In this document: positions 9,059 to 18,603 of the stretch, piece after piece
How positions within the stretch are numbered: the stretch's first letter is position 1
How the letters are laid out: every line of letters begins with the position of its first letter
DNA from: Mucilaginibacter oryzae
Lineage (GTDB): Bacteria; Bacteroidota; Bacteroidia; Sphingobacteriales; Sphingobacteriaceae
Direction: 5' to 3'
NCBI RefSeq assembly: GCF_003148845.1
Contig: NZ_QGHA01000007.1
Coordinates: forward strand, 1 to 64,000
Length of the DNA stretch: 64,000 bases
Translations under genes and position numbers: made by a program
Notes under the pieces: model-generated
Told to the model about the DNA's origin: nothing
Database searches by the model: none
The model's input: only the letters and a program-made list of their open reading frames with translations

Positions 9059-9155
9059 ATTTTACTTTTGATATTAAAACAAACTAAAGATAAAACCATT
9101 AAGGGGTTTTGTTTAAAAAAATCCCCCTACTTTAGCTTTTTGTTTAATATCGTAA

Positions 9156-9608
9156 ATGAGCGATCTGAAAAAAGAATTACACCTGCTATGTGTTAACTAC
9201 GTGCACAAAAGCATGCAGGCGGCACAGGATGCCATAAATGATGCACAGAAAGCGTCAACCGATGATACCAAAAGCAGCGCCGGCGATAAGTATGAAACAA
9301 GCCGCGAAATGATGCAGCAGGAAACCGACCGTAATATGGCGCAGCTTAACGAGGCCAATAAACTATTGGTTGCCTTAAACAGGATTAGCGTAACGGGCAT
9401 ATCAGTCGCAGCCGAACCGGGCAGTATAGTTTTAACCAACAATGGCAACTTTTACCTGGCTATAAGCGCGGGCAGCCTTGTATTGAATGGCAAAAGCTAT
9501 TTCGCGGTATCTCCGGCATCACCCGTTGGCAATATGCTTCGTGGTAAAAAAGCAGGCGAAACGTTTACATTAAATGGTAAAACCTACCGGGTAGAATCGG
9601 TGATCTGA
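9156..9608 (+). CDS. GreA/GreB C-terminal-like protein with helical N-terminus
   Basis: A 150-residue protein. Residues 1-75 are charged and helical, compatible with a coiled coil (KASTDDTKSSAGDKYETSRE). Residues 80-150 are beta-rich (GSIVLTNNGNFYLAISAG, then SPVGNMLRGKKAGETFTLNGKTY). SPVGNMLRGKKAGE closely resembles the SP(l/v)GkALlGKkvGD motif of the GreA/GreB C-terminal domain. Proteins like this in Bacteroidota are often labelled 3-oxoacyl-ACP synthase, which the sequence does not support. It may bind RNA polymerase; whether it acts in transcript cleavage is unknown. It is divergent from the unknown gene at 8162-9058. Confidence 0.7.
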   Translation: MSDLKKELHLLCVNYVHKSMQAAQDAINDAQKASTDDTKSSAGDKYETSREMMQQETDRNMAQLNEANKLLVALNRISVTGISVAAEPGSIVLTNNGNFYLAISAGSLVLNGKSYFAVSPASPVGNMLRGKKAGETFTLNGKTYRVESVI

Positions 9609-10030
9609 TTTTTGTAATTTATACGCTTTGCACATTGATCAACCTATCGGTTCGGATAGTTGTATGGCTATTGAAACCGGTTTATCTTGAATTTTTTCGC
9701 TTTGTTTAAACGGATAAAGCGATTTAACAACCGGGCGTGCATATTGCATATGCAGACGGCGTTTTGATAATGAAATGATTAAACCGCGAACGCCTAATTC
9801 AGGCTTTTTTACAAAAGCATCATATTTTTAAAACAAATAATTTATGATTTTGTAATATATGATTACCTCATGCCCTATTTTTCATTAATATCAAAAAAAA
9901 TTAACCTTTTTTAAAAATAAAAGTATTCATTCACACAAACATGCAGTAATCATCAAATATCTATTACTATATTTGATGATAACAAAACGTGGGTAACTAA
10001 CAAAGCGTACCCATTAAAAACTAAATATTA
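9609..10030. other. Long leader/intergenic region upstream of the RRM gene
   Basis: About 420 bp with no supported gene. It includes a small hairpin near 9638-9662, very AT-rich sequence at 9830-9950, and the 12-bp hairpin described separately. Long 5' leaders are usual for RRM and cold-shock genes. Confidence 0.5.
9949..9980 (+). promoter_or_regulatory. Perfect 12-bp hairpin in the RRM gene leader
   Basis: ATCATCAAATAT (9949-9960) pairs perfectly with ATATTTGATGAT (9969-9980) around an 8-nt loop, 50 nt before the start codon. There is no T run, so it is not a terminator. An AT-rich stem in this place could act as a temperature-responsive or autoregulatory mRNA structure, or as a DNA operator. 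Function is inferred. Confidence 0.5.
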
Positions 10031-10411
10031 ATGAACATATTCGTAGGAAGTCTTCCTTTTTCTTTAGGGGAAGCCGATTTAAAACAGCTTTTCGAAGCTT
10101 ATGGTGAAGTTAATTCAGTAAAAATTATTATTGACAGGGAATCAGGAAGAAGTAAAGGTTTCGGATTCATTGAAATGGAAGATGATGAGGCTGCTCAACA
10201 AGCAATCAGCGGCCTGAATGGTTCTGAAGTTAAAGGAAGATCAATTGCAGTAAGCCAGGCAGAAGAGAAAAAACCAGGCGGCGATCGCAGAAGCAGCGGC
10301 GGCGGTTACGGCGGTGGCAATCGCGGTGGCGGTGGTTACGGCGGCGGCAACCGTGGCGGCGGCGGCGGTTATTCACGTGATAACCGTGGCGGCGGCGGCA
10401 AAAGCTGGTAA
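10031..10411 (+). CDS. RRM-domain RNA-binding protein with glycine-rich tail
   Basis: A 126-residue protein. A single RNA recognition motif spans residues 1-78, with RNP2 IFVGSL (3-8) and RNP1 KGFGFIEM (42-49), including the aromatic residues that stack on RNA. Residues 83-126 are a low-complexity RGG/GYGGGN tail (NRGGGGYGGG repeated). This layout is that of the cyanobacterial and Bacteroidota glycine-rich RNA-binding proteins, which are often cold-inducible. The DNA of the tail is a GGC-rich imperfect repeat and may vary in length. Single gene with its own terminator. Confidence 0.92.
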   Translation: MNIFVGSLPFSLGEADLKQLFEAYGEVNSVKIIIDRESGRSKGFGFIEMEDDEAAQQAISGLNGSEVKGRSIAVSQAEEKKPGGDRRSSGGGYGGGNRGGGGYGGGNRGGGGGYSRDNRGGGGKSW

Positions 10412-10423
10412 AATATAATCGGA

Positions 10424-10458
10424 TTAAAATACCGGTTCATACAGATCGGTATTTTAAT
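10424..10458 (+). terminator. Terminator of the RRM gene
   Basis: TTAAAATACCG pairs with CGGTATTTTAA around a 12-nt loop, 13 bp after the stop, followed by TTTG. Confidence 0.65.
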
Positions 10459-10579
10459 TTGAACGTACGTTTGCATCTACCTTTTTCAGAAAAACAATCA
10501 TTTAAATCGGGCTTACCTGTACCGGGCTTGCCCGTTATTTTCAAAAAATAATTTTTTCTGAAGCGTTTTGTGTATACTA

Positions 10580-11785
10580 TTATTGTATTTGAGGTAACCT
10601 TACTTCAAATATCGAACCTTCATTGGGTTTTGAGTAGATATTCATCGAGCCGTTTAAAGTATCAATAAGATGTTTTACCAACGCAAGGCCGAAACCGAAA
10701 CCGGCCTCCTTCGCCGTTCCTTCTGTTGATTTGGCATCGCCTTTTAAAATTTCGCTGATCCCTTTTTCGTCAATACCGGTACCGGTGTCCTTTACCTTAA
10801 TTTGGAGCGTGTTATAGGCTTCGCCTACTTCAAGGTTTAACTCGACCGCTACATGCCCGCCCGGCGGCGTAAATTTGATAGCGTTTGAAATAAGGTTACC
10901 ACTGATCTGCAGCAGTTTGTTTTTTGAAAGAGGGATCTGCTCTGAAGCTGCCGAGGTACTCACCGTAAGCCGAACGCCTTTATTACGGGCCTGAGGTATA
11001 AATAAGCGTTCGAGTTTATCTTTAAATACCAGCAGGGTAAACTCATTGTTGGTTGCCGCGGCTGTATGTTCCTTTTTATCAGCGCTTAATATCTCGTCGG
11101 CCAGATCGAGTATGGACCGGCCGCTTTTGTTGATCAGCTGCATAAATTCCAGCACCTCATCTATCTGGTTGCCTTCCCCCTGCTCGGCAATAAGCTGCGC
11201 CAGCCCAATGATGCCGCTCAGTGGCCCCCTAATATCGTGTGCGACTTTCTTCTGTGTTTCGCGTACTTCTAAAAGCTTGGTTTTTAGGTTATCGATCACT
11301 TTAAGATCGTTTAACCGGCTAACAATTTCGTTGGCAATAATTTTCAACAATTCAACTTTTTCGGGCGAAAGTTCCCTTACATTCTTATCCAGTACACACA
11401 ACGCTCCTATATGATGGTTATCCTTTGTTTTTAGCGGGATGCCATAATAGTACCTCAGCTTAGGTTCTTCGGTTACGTAAAACTTATCTTTAAAACGCTC
11501 GTCATTACGCAAATCCTCAACCTCAAAAAATTCGTCGTTAATAATGGTATACTGGCAAACAGAATCTTCGCGGGGCATTTGTTCAATTTCCAAGCCGTGC
11601 CCGCTGATGCTCCACTGGGTAAACGAATCGATCAGGTTAACCAGCGAAATCTCGGTACCGGCAACCTTAGCGGCCAATTTGGCCAGGTCTTTAAAGCAAT
11701 CCTTTTGTTCGGTGAAATCAATATCAAAAGCCGAAAGCGACAAAAGCCTGTCCATTTCATTTTCAGGAAGAGGGGGGATTGGCAT
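10580..11785 (-). CDS. GAF-domain sensor histidine kinase
   Basis: A 401-residue cytoplasmic protein with no membrane segment. Residues 25-160 form a GAF domain (ISLVNLIDSFTQW, then YYYGIPLKTKDNHHIGALCVLD). The dimerisation H-box is KKVAHDIRGPLSGIIG with phosphoacceptor H183. The HATPase part carries the N-box (LISNAIKFTPPGGHV), the G1 box (DTGTGID) and the G2 region (GFGFGLALVKHLID). No response regulator is adjacent, so it is an orphan kinase. The GAF ligand is unknown. Confidence 0.9.
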   Translation of the reverse strand: MPIPPLPENEMDRLLSLSAFDIDFTEQKDCFKDLAKLAAKVAGTEISLVNLIDSFTQWSISGHGLEIEQMPREDSVCQYTIINDEFFEVEDLRNDERFKDKFYVTEEPKLRYYYGIPLKTKDNHHIGALCVLDKNVRELSPEKVELLKIIANEIVSRLNDLKVIDNLKTKLLEVRETQKKVAHDIRGPLSGIIGLAQLIAEQGEGNQIDEVLEFMQLINKSGRSILDLADEILSADKKEHTAAATNNEFTLLVFKDKLERLFIPQARNKGVRLTVSTSAASEQIPLSKNKLLQISGNLISNAIKFTPPGGHVAVELNLEVGEAYNTLQIKVKDTGTGIDEKGISEILKGDAKSTEGTAKEAGFGFGLALVKHLIDTLNGSMNIYSKPNEGSIFEVRLPQIQ

Positions 11786-12037
11786 AATATATATGGTTTA
11801 TTTGGGTATATATAAACGAAATATCATCCTTTAAAGTTTCAGGAAGCGCGTAATGATTGTTTTAAAATTAACCATTATTTCATTTGATAATCCGTAACTA
11901 TTCGTGTGAAAATTTTTCAGGATATATATATATACCGGTGATTTCTGTAACAGGTTAAAAAGCGATCTCACGGATGTGATTAACTGTAATTTGTTGACAC
12001 CGGTAATTTTAAATAAATTCGTAATAAATTGAACCTC

Positions 12038-12886
12038 ATGAAAAAACTGATTTTACTAACCTTGTTTTTAGGCTTTAGCGCCATAACCTTCGCGCAGCGC
12101 AAAGTAGTTTGCTGCAGCAACCCATCTTCGGCAACACAACAGTTTGCTATGCTGGCTTCAAATCCGGCTTTTAAAATGTCGCACAAAAACCCTAAGCCTA
12201 TCCGTTTTCAAAGCAGCATAGGGGCGCCCCTTACCTACAAAACACCCGACGGAAAAGAGGCGACTGCTTTTTTTATGAAAGCCAAAAAGCCTACCAACAA
12301 TTACCTGTTTGTAATACATGAATGGTGGGGCCTTAACGATTATGTAAAAAAAGAATCAGAAAAATTATATAACGACCTTGGCAACGTCAACATCATCGAC
12401 CTCGACTTATACGATGGCAAGGTAGCAACCACCCGTGAAGATGCAGGCAAATTAATGCAGGCCGTTAATGAAGACCGTGCGCGGGCCATTGTTGCCGGGG
12501 CTATAGCTTTTGCAGGTACAAAAGCCCGCATAGCCACCATTGGCTGGTGCTTTGGCGGCGGATGGAGCCTGCAAACCACGTTACTTGCCGGTAAAAAAGC
12601 CGCGGGCTGTGTAATGTACTATGGTATGCCCGAGCAGGATGTAGCCAAACTAAAAACCCTTAACACCGATGTACTGGGCAACTTTGCCAATAAAGACCAA
12701 TGGATAAACACTAAAGTGGTAACCAAATTTGAAGCCGACATGAAGGCCGCCGGGAAAAGCCTTACCGTACATCAATATGATGCCGACCACGGTTTTGCCA
12801 ACCCCAGCAACCCTGTTTATAACAGCGATGCAACAAAAGACGCATACGCCAATACGCTTGCTTTTTTAAAAGCACACTTAAAATAA
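12038..12886 (+). CDS. Secreted dienelactone hydrolase-family protein
   Basis: The ATG at 12038 is chosen over the upstream TTG because MKKLILLTLFLGFSAITFAQ is a clean signal peptide. The mature protein is an alpha/beta hydrolase of about 260 residues with HEWWGLND near the oxyanion hole, nucleophile GWCFGGGW (Cys in place of Ser, as in dienelactone hydrolases), Asp in NKDQW and His in DADHGFANP. The Cys-Asp-His triad is complete. Family members hydrolyse cyclic lactones or other esters; the substrate is unknown. A terminator follows, so it is probably monocistronic. Confidence 0.85.
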   Translation: MKKLILLTLFLGFSAITFAQRKVVCCSNPSSATQQFAMLASNPAFKMSHKNPKPIRFQSSIGAPLTYKTPDGKEATAFFMKAKKPTNNYLFVIHEWWGLNDYVKKESEKLYNDLGNVNIIDLDLYDGKVATTREDAGKLMQAVNEDRARAIVAGAIAFAGTKARIATIGWCFGGGWSLQTTLLAGKKAAGCVMYYGMPEQDVAKLKTLNTDVLGNFANKDQWINTKVVTKFEADMKAAGKSLTVHQYDADHGFANPSNPVYNSDATKDAYANTLAFLKAHLK

Positions 12887-12910
12887 ACAAAAGCACTTAT
12901 GCAGCGTTAT

Positions 12911-12943
12911 ATGGGGCAGGAAAAACCTTGCCCCATTTTTTTG
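12911..12943 (+). terminator. Terminator of the dienelactone hydrolase gene
   Basis: ATGGGGCAGG and CCTTGCCCCAT form an imperfect stem with a 5-nt A loop, followed by seven T. Confidence 0.8.
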
Positions 12944-12967
12944 TAACATTGCATAAAATTTAGCTGT

Positions 12968-13942
12968 TTGACACCTTCTACCAAAAAGATAGTCTCCTAC
13001 CTTTTAAAAGCCGGTATTTTAATTGTGGCCGGTTGGTTCATCTACCACCAGTTCACTAAAAAAAATAACGATTTAAAGCAGTTTGAGTATTTCGCATCGC
13101 ATATAAACCCAGCACAGGTTGTTGTTACTATGGCGATGGTTGTTTTGCTGATGTTTTTAAACTGGTTTTTAGAAGCCCTGAAATGGCGCTATGTAACCAA
13201 AGCCCTTATCAATATTAGTTTATGGGAAGCTATCGAAGCCGTTTTTTGCGGGCTTACCTGGGCGGTTACCACGCCAAACCGACTGGGAGAATATGGCGGC
13301 CGTGTGATGTTTTTGCCGCCCCGCAAACGTGTTCCGGGGGTGTTTGCCATGGGTGTAGGTTCGTTTAGCCAGGGAACGGTAACTAATGTTTTGGGCGTAA
13401 TTGCCATGGTTTGGTTTGTATTTAGCTATATCCACAGCAATTTAACCCTGGCTTGGGGCGTAACAGGGCTTTGCGCTGTGATAGTGGCTATACAGGTGAT
13501 ATTCTATTTCCACATCAACTGGGTGGTTAGCTTTTTTGATAAAATTCCTTTTATTAAAAAATATCACCGTTTTTTTGAGGTGATGAGCCGGTACCATACC
13601 CACGAGCTGATCAAGATCATGGGGTTCAGTGTAGCACGCTATGCCACCTTTTCGTTTCAATATTTTTTGGTGTTCAGGATGCTGGTACCAACCATGCCGG
13701 TATTTGAAATGCTCATGATGCTGATGTTATTTTTCCTGGTATCATCGGCCATACCATCATTAGATCTTTTTGATATAGGCGTACGGGGTTTTACGGCCTC
13801 GCACCTTTTTGTTTACATTACCGATCAAAATATCGCGGTAATTGCAGGCGTATCATCAATATGGCTTATTAATTTATTTATTCCTGCTATTTTAGGTTCA
13901 TTTTTCGTTTTAAAACTCAAATTCTTTGATCGCGCTTATTAG
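12968..13942 (+). CDS. Lysylphosphatidylglycerol synthase TM-region/flippase-like membrane protein
   Basis: A 324-residue integral membrane protein with about eight hydrophobic segments. It begins at TTG with no clear Shine-Dalgarno and no in-frame ATG before the first membrane span. It looks like the UPF0104/MprF N-terminal flippase fold (GLTWAVTTPNRLGEYGGRV is a typical conserved loop). No aminoacyl-transferase domain is present, so it would only be the membrane translocation part. It overlaps the following glycosyltransferase gene by 17 bp, so the two are probably co-translated and may act together on a lipid-linked glycan or glycolipid. Confidence 0.8.
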   Translation: MTPSTKKIVSYLLKAGILIVAGWFIYHQFTKKNNDLKQFEYFASHINPAQVVVTMAMVVLLMFLNWFLEALKWRYVTKALINISLWEAIEAVFCGLTWAVTTPNRLGEYGGRVMFLPPRKRVPGVFAMGVGSFSQGTVTNVLGVIAMVWFVFSYIHSNLTLAWGVTGLCAVIVAIQVIFYFHINWVVSFFDKIPFIKKYHRFFEVMSRYHTHELIKIMGFSVARYATFSFQYFLVFRMLVPTMPVFEMLMMLMLFFLVSSAIPSLDLFDIGVRGFTASHLFVYITDQNIAVIAGVSSIWLINLFIPAILGSFFVLKLKFFDRAY

Positions 13943-15056
13943 TTTTCTTTCAGTATTTTCTATCGGTTTATATGTGGTTCTGCTTATCTATTTGCGGATA
14001 GGCTGGGCAAGGGCTACTACCGGACCGGTGGCAAGCCCCTCGTTTACTACCAGGGTTACCGTATTGATAGCCGCCCGCAATGAAGAGGAAAACATCGGCA
14101 AAACAATAGGCGATCTGCTGGCGCAGGATTACCCCAGGCACCTTGTTGAAATTATTATAGTAGATGATCATTCTACCGACAATACAGCCGCTATTGTTAA
14201 AAGCTACGCAGATCAGGGTGTTAAACTACTGCAACTTCAGCTGGGTGAGGCATTAAACTCCTATAAAAAGAAAGCCATTGCAGAGGCCATCAAACTATCA
14301 ACCGGCGATTTTTTAATGGCTACCGATGCCGATTGCCGTATGGGTACCTCATGGATAAGCACCGTGGTTGGGTTTTACGAACAAAACAACCTGGTGATGA
14401 TCTCATCGCCGGTAACCTATTTCCAGGAAAAATCGGTTTTTGAGCGGATGCAAACGCTCGATTTTTCATCACTGATAGGCATGGGGGGCGCATTCATGAC
14501 CAACGGTTTCGCCGCCACCTGTAACGGCGCCAATTTTGCCTACCGCAAAGATGTATTTTACGAGGTGGGGGGCTTTACCGGCATTGATGAGCTGGCCTCG
14601 GGCGATGATGAGTTACTTTTGCATAAAGTGGCCGTAAAATATCCGGGGCGGATTGGCTTTTTAAAAAGGCGTGAAGCTATTGTTTATACCCATGCCAAGC
14701 CAAACCTTAAAGAGTTTATGCAGCAAAGACGCCGCTGGGCATCAAAATCAACCAAATACAAGGATAAACGTATGGTAGCCTTCGCGCTAAGCGTGTGGCT
14801 GTGCAACTTTATGCTACTGCTTACCGCCGTACTCGGGATCTTTAATTTTTACTTCCTTAAGCTGTTTTTGATTACCATTGGCGTAAAATATATTATTGAT
14901 CTGGTGTACATGACCCCTATCATGAACTTTTTAAAGCGCAGGGAACTGCTTTGGTATGTAAGCTTTACCCTGCCGGCTAACATTATCTATTTTATTATCA
15001 TTGGATTTTTGGGAAAAAATAAAAAATACGCCTGGAAGGGCAGAATGGTGAAGTAA
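13926..15056 (+). CDS. Family 2 glycosyltransferase, membrane-associated
   Basis: A 376-residue protein that starts at TTG inside the end of the upstream gene. It has an N-terminal membrane helix (about 1-22), a GT-A domain with TVLIAARNEEENIG, VDDHST, the metal-binding DADC (DxD-like), and QQRRRWASKS (Q/RxxRW-like) as in processive GT2 enzymes. Two or three membrane helices follow at the C-terminus (about 280-365). It probably transfers a sugar to a lipid at the inner membrane. Donor and acceptor are unknown. Confidence 0.85.
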   Translation: MIALISFLSVFSIGLYVVLLIYLRIGWARATTGPVASPSFTTRVTVLIAARNEEENIGKTIGDLLAQDYPRHLVEIIIVDDHSTDNTAAIVKSYADQGVKLLQLQLGEALNSYKKKAIAEAIKLSTGDFLMATDADCRMGTSWISTVVGFYEQNNLVMISSPVTYFQEKSVFERMQTLDFSSLIGMGGAFMTNGFAATCNGANFAYRKDVFYEVGGFTGIDELASGDDELLLHKVAVKYPGRIGFLKRREAIVYTHAKPNLKEFMQQRRRWASKSTKYKDKRMVAFALSVWLCNFMLLLTAVLGIFNFYFLKLFLITIGVKYIIDLVYMTPIMNFLKRRELLWYVSFTLPANIIYFIIIGFLGKNKKYAWKGRMVK

Positions 15057-15197
15057 GTGTCCATGGTTTTTTCCACTATCATGCTGCACGTTTAGCCTTG
15101 TTGCCGCCGGCCTGCGTACCGCACTCTACATAAAATCAGAAAGTACTCGCATTTAAAAATTATTTCTTCTATTTTAGTCAGCGGACTAATATAAAAC

Positions 15198-16436
15198 ATG
15201 GCTAATCTTGAAGACGGCTCGGGCGAAGACGAACTGATCAGGCTGCTGCTTAAACGGCAGTCGGAGTTAAACTCTTTATTGGAAATTACCCGGGCTATCA
15301 ATAAAAATACGTCAACGCCCATTCTTATCCAGATGCTTGAGGTTATCCTGCAAAATTACCTGCAGGTGGGCAAGCTCAGGTTTTTAATTGAAAAAGACGG
15401 AAAATTTGCCTGTATAGCCAAGTACGGCGGTGATGTTGAATCGGCCATGGTATTAAGCCGGGCATGCCGTAAAATGAATAAGTTTAAAACCCCCGTGGGT
15501 ATATCTGACCATACCGACCCGGTTTTAAAGCGCTACAATTACTTTATCCCAATTTATCATAAAAGCAAGGCCCTTGCCTACGCCCTCATCGGCGATTTTA
15601 ATACCTCGGGCGAGATGCTTAACAACGATCTGAACTTTATTCAAACGCTGATGAACGTGATTGTTGTAGCGCTTGAAAATAAAAAACTTTTCCGCGAACG
15701 ATTGCAGTCCGAACGTTTTCAGCGTGAAATGGAACTGGCCGTTGAGGTACAGAACATGCTGATCCCCATGCGCGAGCATAAAGATGAAAGCGTTGAAATT
15801 GGCGCCAGGTACCTGCCCCATCAAAACATAGGTGGAGATTATTTTGACTTTATCCGCATTAACGAGCACGAATTTTTATGGTGTATAGCGGATGTATCAG
15901 GCAAGGGCGTTTCCGCGGCATTGTTAATGGCCAACTTCCAGGCCAGTCTGCATGCCTGGGCCGCTGTAGAAAATGATTTGACCAATATTATTGACAGGCT
16001 CAATAAAATAGTGCTCAACAATACCAAAGGCGAGCGCTTTATTACCCTGTTCCTGGCCCGGTATAACCAAAAAAACCGGAGGCTTAACTACATTAACGCC
16101 GGCCATAACCCAACCATACTATATTCGGAGGGCGGAGCTATTCCGCTAAAACTGGGCACCACCATGATAGGGGCTTTTGAAGAACTTCCCTTTTTAAATG
16201 AAGGCGAAGTTGATGTAGAGCCGGGTAGCCTGATATTTAATTACACCGATGGCCTAATGGATTTTGAATCGCCCAATACGCGGGTATGGAATGAAGATAA
16301 ACTGCTGGATTTTGTTTTGGCCCATGGCGAGCTATCGCCTGATCACTTTAACCAGGCATTAATGGATTACCTCGGTTCGGTACATAAAAGTAAACCCATA
16401 GATGATATCACCCTGCTTACCCTGAAGATCTTTTAA
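15198..16436 (+). CDS. PP2C/SpoIIE-type serine phosphatase with GAF-like N-terminus
   Basis: A 412-residue cytoplasmic protein. Residues 20-165 form a GAF-like sensory domain, residues 165-190 a linker helix, and residues 190-412 a PPM phosphatase domain. Metal-binding motifs are in order: GGDYFDF, ADVSGKGVSAA, YTDGLMDFE and DDITLL. This is the RsbU/SpoIIE arrangement, which dephosphorylates an anti-sigma-factor antagonist in partner-switching systems. No STAS or HPK partner gene lies in the window, so the target is unknown. Confidence 0.88.
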   Translation: MANLEDGSGEDELIRLLLKRQSELNSLLEITRAINKNTSTPILIQMLEVILQNYLQVGKLRFLIEKDGKFACIAKYGGDVESAMVLSRACRKMNKFKTPVGISDHTDPVLKRYNYFIPIYHKSKALAYALIGDFNTSGEMLNNDLNFIQTLMNVIVVALENKKLFRERLQSERFQREMELAVEVQNMLIPMREHKDESVEIGARYLPHQNIGGDYFDFIRINEHEFLWCIADVSGKGVSAALLMANFQASLHAWAAVENDLTNIIDRLNKIVLNNTKGERFITLFLARYNQKNRRLNYINAGHNPTILYSEGGAIPLKLGTTMIGAFEELPFLNEGEVDVEPGSLIFNYTDGLMDFESPNTRVWNEDKLLDFVLAHGELSPDHFNQALMDYLGSVHKSKPIDDITLLTLKIF

Positions 16437-16591
16437 TTTTTACACGGATCTTTCAAAGTGAAACGAATTACACAAAAGAGCGGTTTCTTCCATTAAAATT
16501 CGTGTAACGCTTCTTAATCTTACATCGCCGGGAAGTAATTGGTGTAAAATTTAATCTGTATCATCGTTCACAACAATATTATATTTGTAAA

Positions 16592-17188
16592 ATGTTATCA
16601 GCAAGGTATCAATATGAATTTTTAGAAGCAGGTTGTGATGAAGCGGGAAGAGGGTGCCTTGCCGGACCGGTATTTGCCGCGGCCGTAATTTTGCCCCCCG
16701 ATTTTGACCACCACCTGCTTAATGATTCCAAGCAGCTTACCGAAGAAGTAAGGTACCAGCTCCGTACCGAGATTGAAGAAAGGGCCGTTGCCTGGGCGGT
16801 AGCCTCCGTTGATAATTTCGAGATTGACGAGATCAATATCCTTAACGCATCTTTCCTTGCCATGCACCGGGCAATTGAAAAGCTGCATCTGGAGCCGCAG
16901 TTTTTGATAATAGATGGCAACCGCTTTAAAAAATACCGCAATACCCCTCATGAGTGTATTATTAAGGGCGACGGAAAATATTTCAGTATTGCCGCGGCAT
17001 CCATCCTGGCAAAAACCTACCGGGACGATTTTATGACCCGAATAGCCATAGAACACCCTGAGTATGATTGGCATACCAACAAAGGCTATCCAACCATAAA
17101 ACACCGCGAAACGGTGATGAAAATTGGTTACACCCCCTATCACCGCCGCACCTTCAGGGTGAGCGACCCGCAGTTAAGTATTTTTTAA
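16592..17188 (+). CDS. rnhB: Ribonuclease HII
   Basis: A 198-residue protein of normal RNase HII length. [16 protein letters not shown] is the family's signature, with catalytic D16-E17. Further acidic residues come from IIDGNRF and the helix [25 protein letters not shown] is the conserved C-terminal substrate-binding stretch. It removes ribonucleotides from DNA and RNA primers. A TATATTTG box ends only 5 bp before the ATG, so the transcript, if that box is used, would have almost no leader. Confidence 0.96.
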   Translation: MLSARYQYEFLEAGCDEAGRGCLAGPVFAAAVILPPDFDHHLLNDSKQLTEEVRYQLRTEIEERAVAWAVASVDNFEIDEINILNASFLAMHRAIEKLHLEPQFLIIDGNRFKKYRNTPHECIIKGDGKYFSIAAASILAKTYRDDFMTRIAIEHPEYDWHTNKGYPTIKHRETVMKIGYTPYHRRTFRVSDPQLSIF

Positions 17189-17199
17189 ATGAGGCTTTG

Positions 17200-17227
17200 A
17201 ATACCACCCTAAGGATGGTATTTTTGT
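17200..17227 (+). terminator. Terminator of rnhB
   Basis: ATACCA pairs with TGGTAT (extended by CCT/AGG) and is followed by TTTTTG, 12 bp after the stop. Confidence 0.55.
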
Positions 17228-17245
17228 TTAAAACCCATCCACTCC

Positions 17246-18439
17246 TTGAAGATCCTTATTCTAACACATCGTGTTCCATTTCCGCAAAATGGCGGCTATG
17301 CCATTGTGGTATGCAATACCATTAAGGGATTAATAGCGCTTGGGCATGAGGTATCGCTGGTTGCCCTGAACGGTAAAAGATACTATGGCAGCGCACAAAG
17401 CGCCGAAGATGATCTGCAGCAAAAAATACAATACACATCCTACAACATCAATATCAATGTATCGGTATTTGACGCATTCAAAGGCCTGTTTAGCCGAAAA
17501 GCGAGCCATGTTGACAGGTATTTTGACACGGAGTTTGAAAAACTACTGATCCGTGAGGTAAGGCAAACCGAATATGACGTAATCCAGTTTGAGGGTTTAT
17601 ATGTTACCCCTTACTTTGCATCGTTGCGTAAGCATACCAGGGCCAGGATGATTTACCGGTCGCACAATATTGAACACCAGGTATGGATGCGCCTGGCCCA
17701 GCAAAAAAGCGATCTGTTTAAAAAATGGTACCTGCAATTGCTGGCCCGGAGAGTGAAGGATTATGAATTACAGGAACTTAATAAATTTGACGCTATAGCA
17801 GTTTTTACAGCTGAAGATAAAAAAACGCTGGCATCATACGGCATCAATATCCCGGTTGAGATTTTTCCGGTAGGTATTGCGCTTGATGATTATAAGCCGG
17901 ATTACAGCAAAACCGAATTCCCGAGTTTGTTTTTCCTCGGTTCTTTAGATTGGATGCCCAACCGCGAAGGCATAGAATGGTTTATAGATAATTTTCACAA
18001 AGACCTTACCGATGGCGACCTGCGCGTAAAATTTTATGTTGCCGGGCATAATATCCCCGATAGTTTTGACGATTATGAAGTATTGGGCAAAATTTTTATC
18101 CAGGGCGAGGTTGACGATGCTTCGGAGTTTGTGAACAGCAAGGCGATTATGATAGTGCCCTTGTTATCAAGCGGCGGCATGCGCGTAAAAATTGTTGAAG
18201 GTATGGCGATGGAAAAATGCATCATCTCCACTTCATTAGGTGCCGAGGGCATTGATTACACCAACGGCACCAACATCCTGATTGCCAATAACAGGCAGGA
18301 GTTTTATGATGCGATAGCGCGTTGTATAAGCGACGAAGATTTTTGTAGAGGCATTGGCATTAACGCCCGAAAACTTATTGAACAACAGCATGATGTAAAT
18401 GTAATTGCACCAAAGCTTGTTGAATTTTACAGGCAATAA
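17246..18439 (+). CDS. Family 1/4-type glycosyltransferase
   Basis: A 397-residue GT-B protein. It starts at TTG (LKILILTHRVPFPQNGGYA), giving the usual Rossmann start. The donor-binding half has LFFLGSLDWMPNREGIEWF, then VPLLSSGGMRVKIVEGMAMEKCIISTSLGAEGID, the E-x7-E-like region of GT4 enzymes. No membrane segment is present. It probably adds a sugar to a cell-envelope glycan. The substrate is unknown. Confidence 0.88.
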   Translation: MKILILTHRVPFPQNGGYAIVVCNTIKGLIALGHEVSLVALNGKRYYGSAQSAEDDLQQKIQYTSYNININVSVFDAFKGLFSRKASHVDRYFDTEFEKLLIREVRQTEYDVIQFEGLYVTPYFASLRKHTRARMIYRSHNIEHQVWMRLAQQKSDLFKKWYLQLLARRVKDYELQELNKFDAIAVFTAEDKKTLASYGINIPVEIFPVGIALDDYKPDYSKTEFPSLFFLGSLDWMPNREGIEWFIDNFHKDLTDGDLRVKFYVAGHNIPDSFDDYEVLGKIFIQGEVDDASEFVNSKAIMIVPLLSSGGMRVKIVEGMAMEKCIISTSLGAEGIDYTNGTNILIANNRQEFYDAIARCISDEDFCRGIGINARKLIEQQHDVNVIAPKLVEFYRQ

Positions 18440-18499
18440 AGCTTTAATTTGCCCGATTAAGATTTTATATACCTGGCTAATTACCTGCCATTTAAATTA

Positions 18500-18538
18500 A
18501 AAACCCGGATCGGAAAATCGCTTCCCAATCCGGGTTTT
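18500..18538. terminator. Bidirectional terminator between convergent genes
   Basis: AAAACCCGGAT pairs with ATCCGGGTTTT around a loop of about 17 nt. It serves the glycosyltransferase gene and, in reverse, the hydrolase gene. Confidence 0.65.
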
Positions 18539-18603
18539 ACTCTTGTAGCAGAGCAGCTGTTTATCTTTAAGATACTCAAATCAGGTGTTTATCAATGTTC
18601 AGC

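Noticed and set aside
9156-9608. 3-oxoacyl-ACP synthase
   Set aside because: Common annotation for such proteins, but no ketosynthase motif exists and the C-terminus resembles GreA/GreB.
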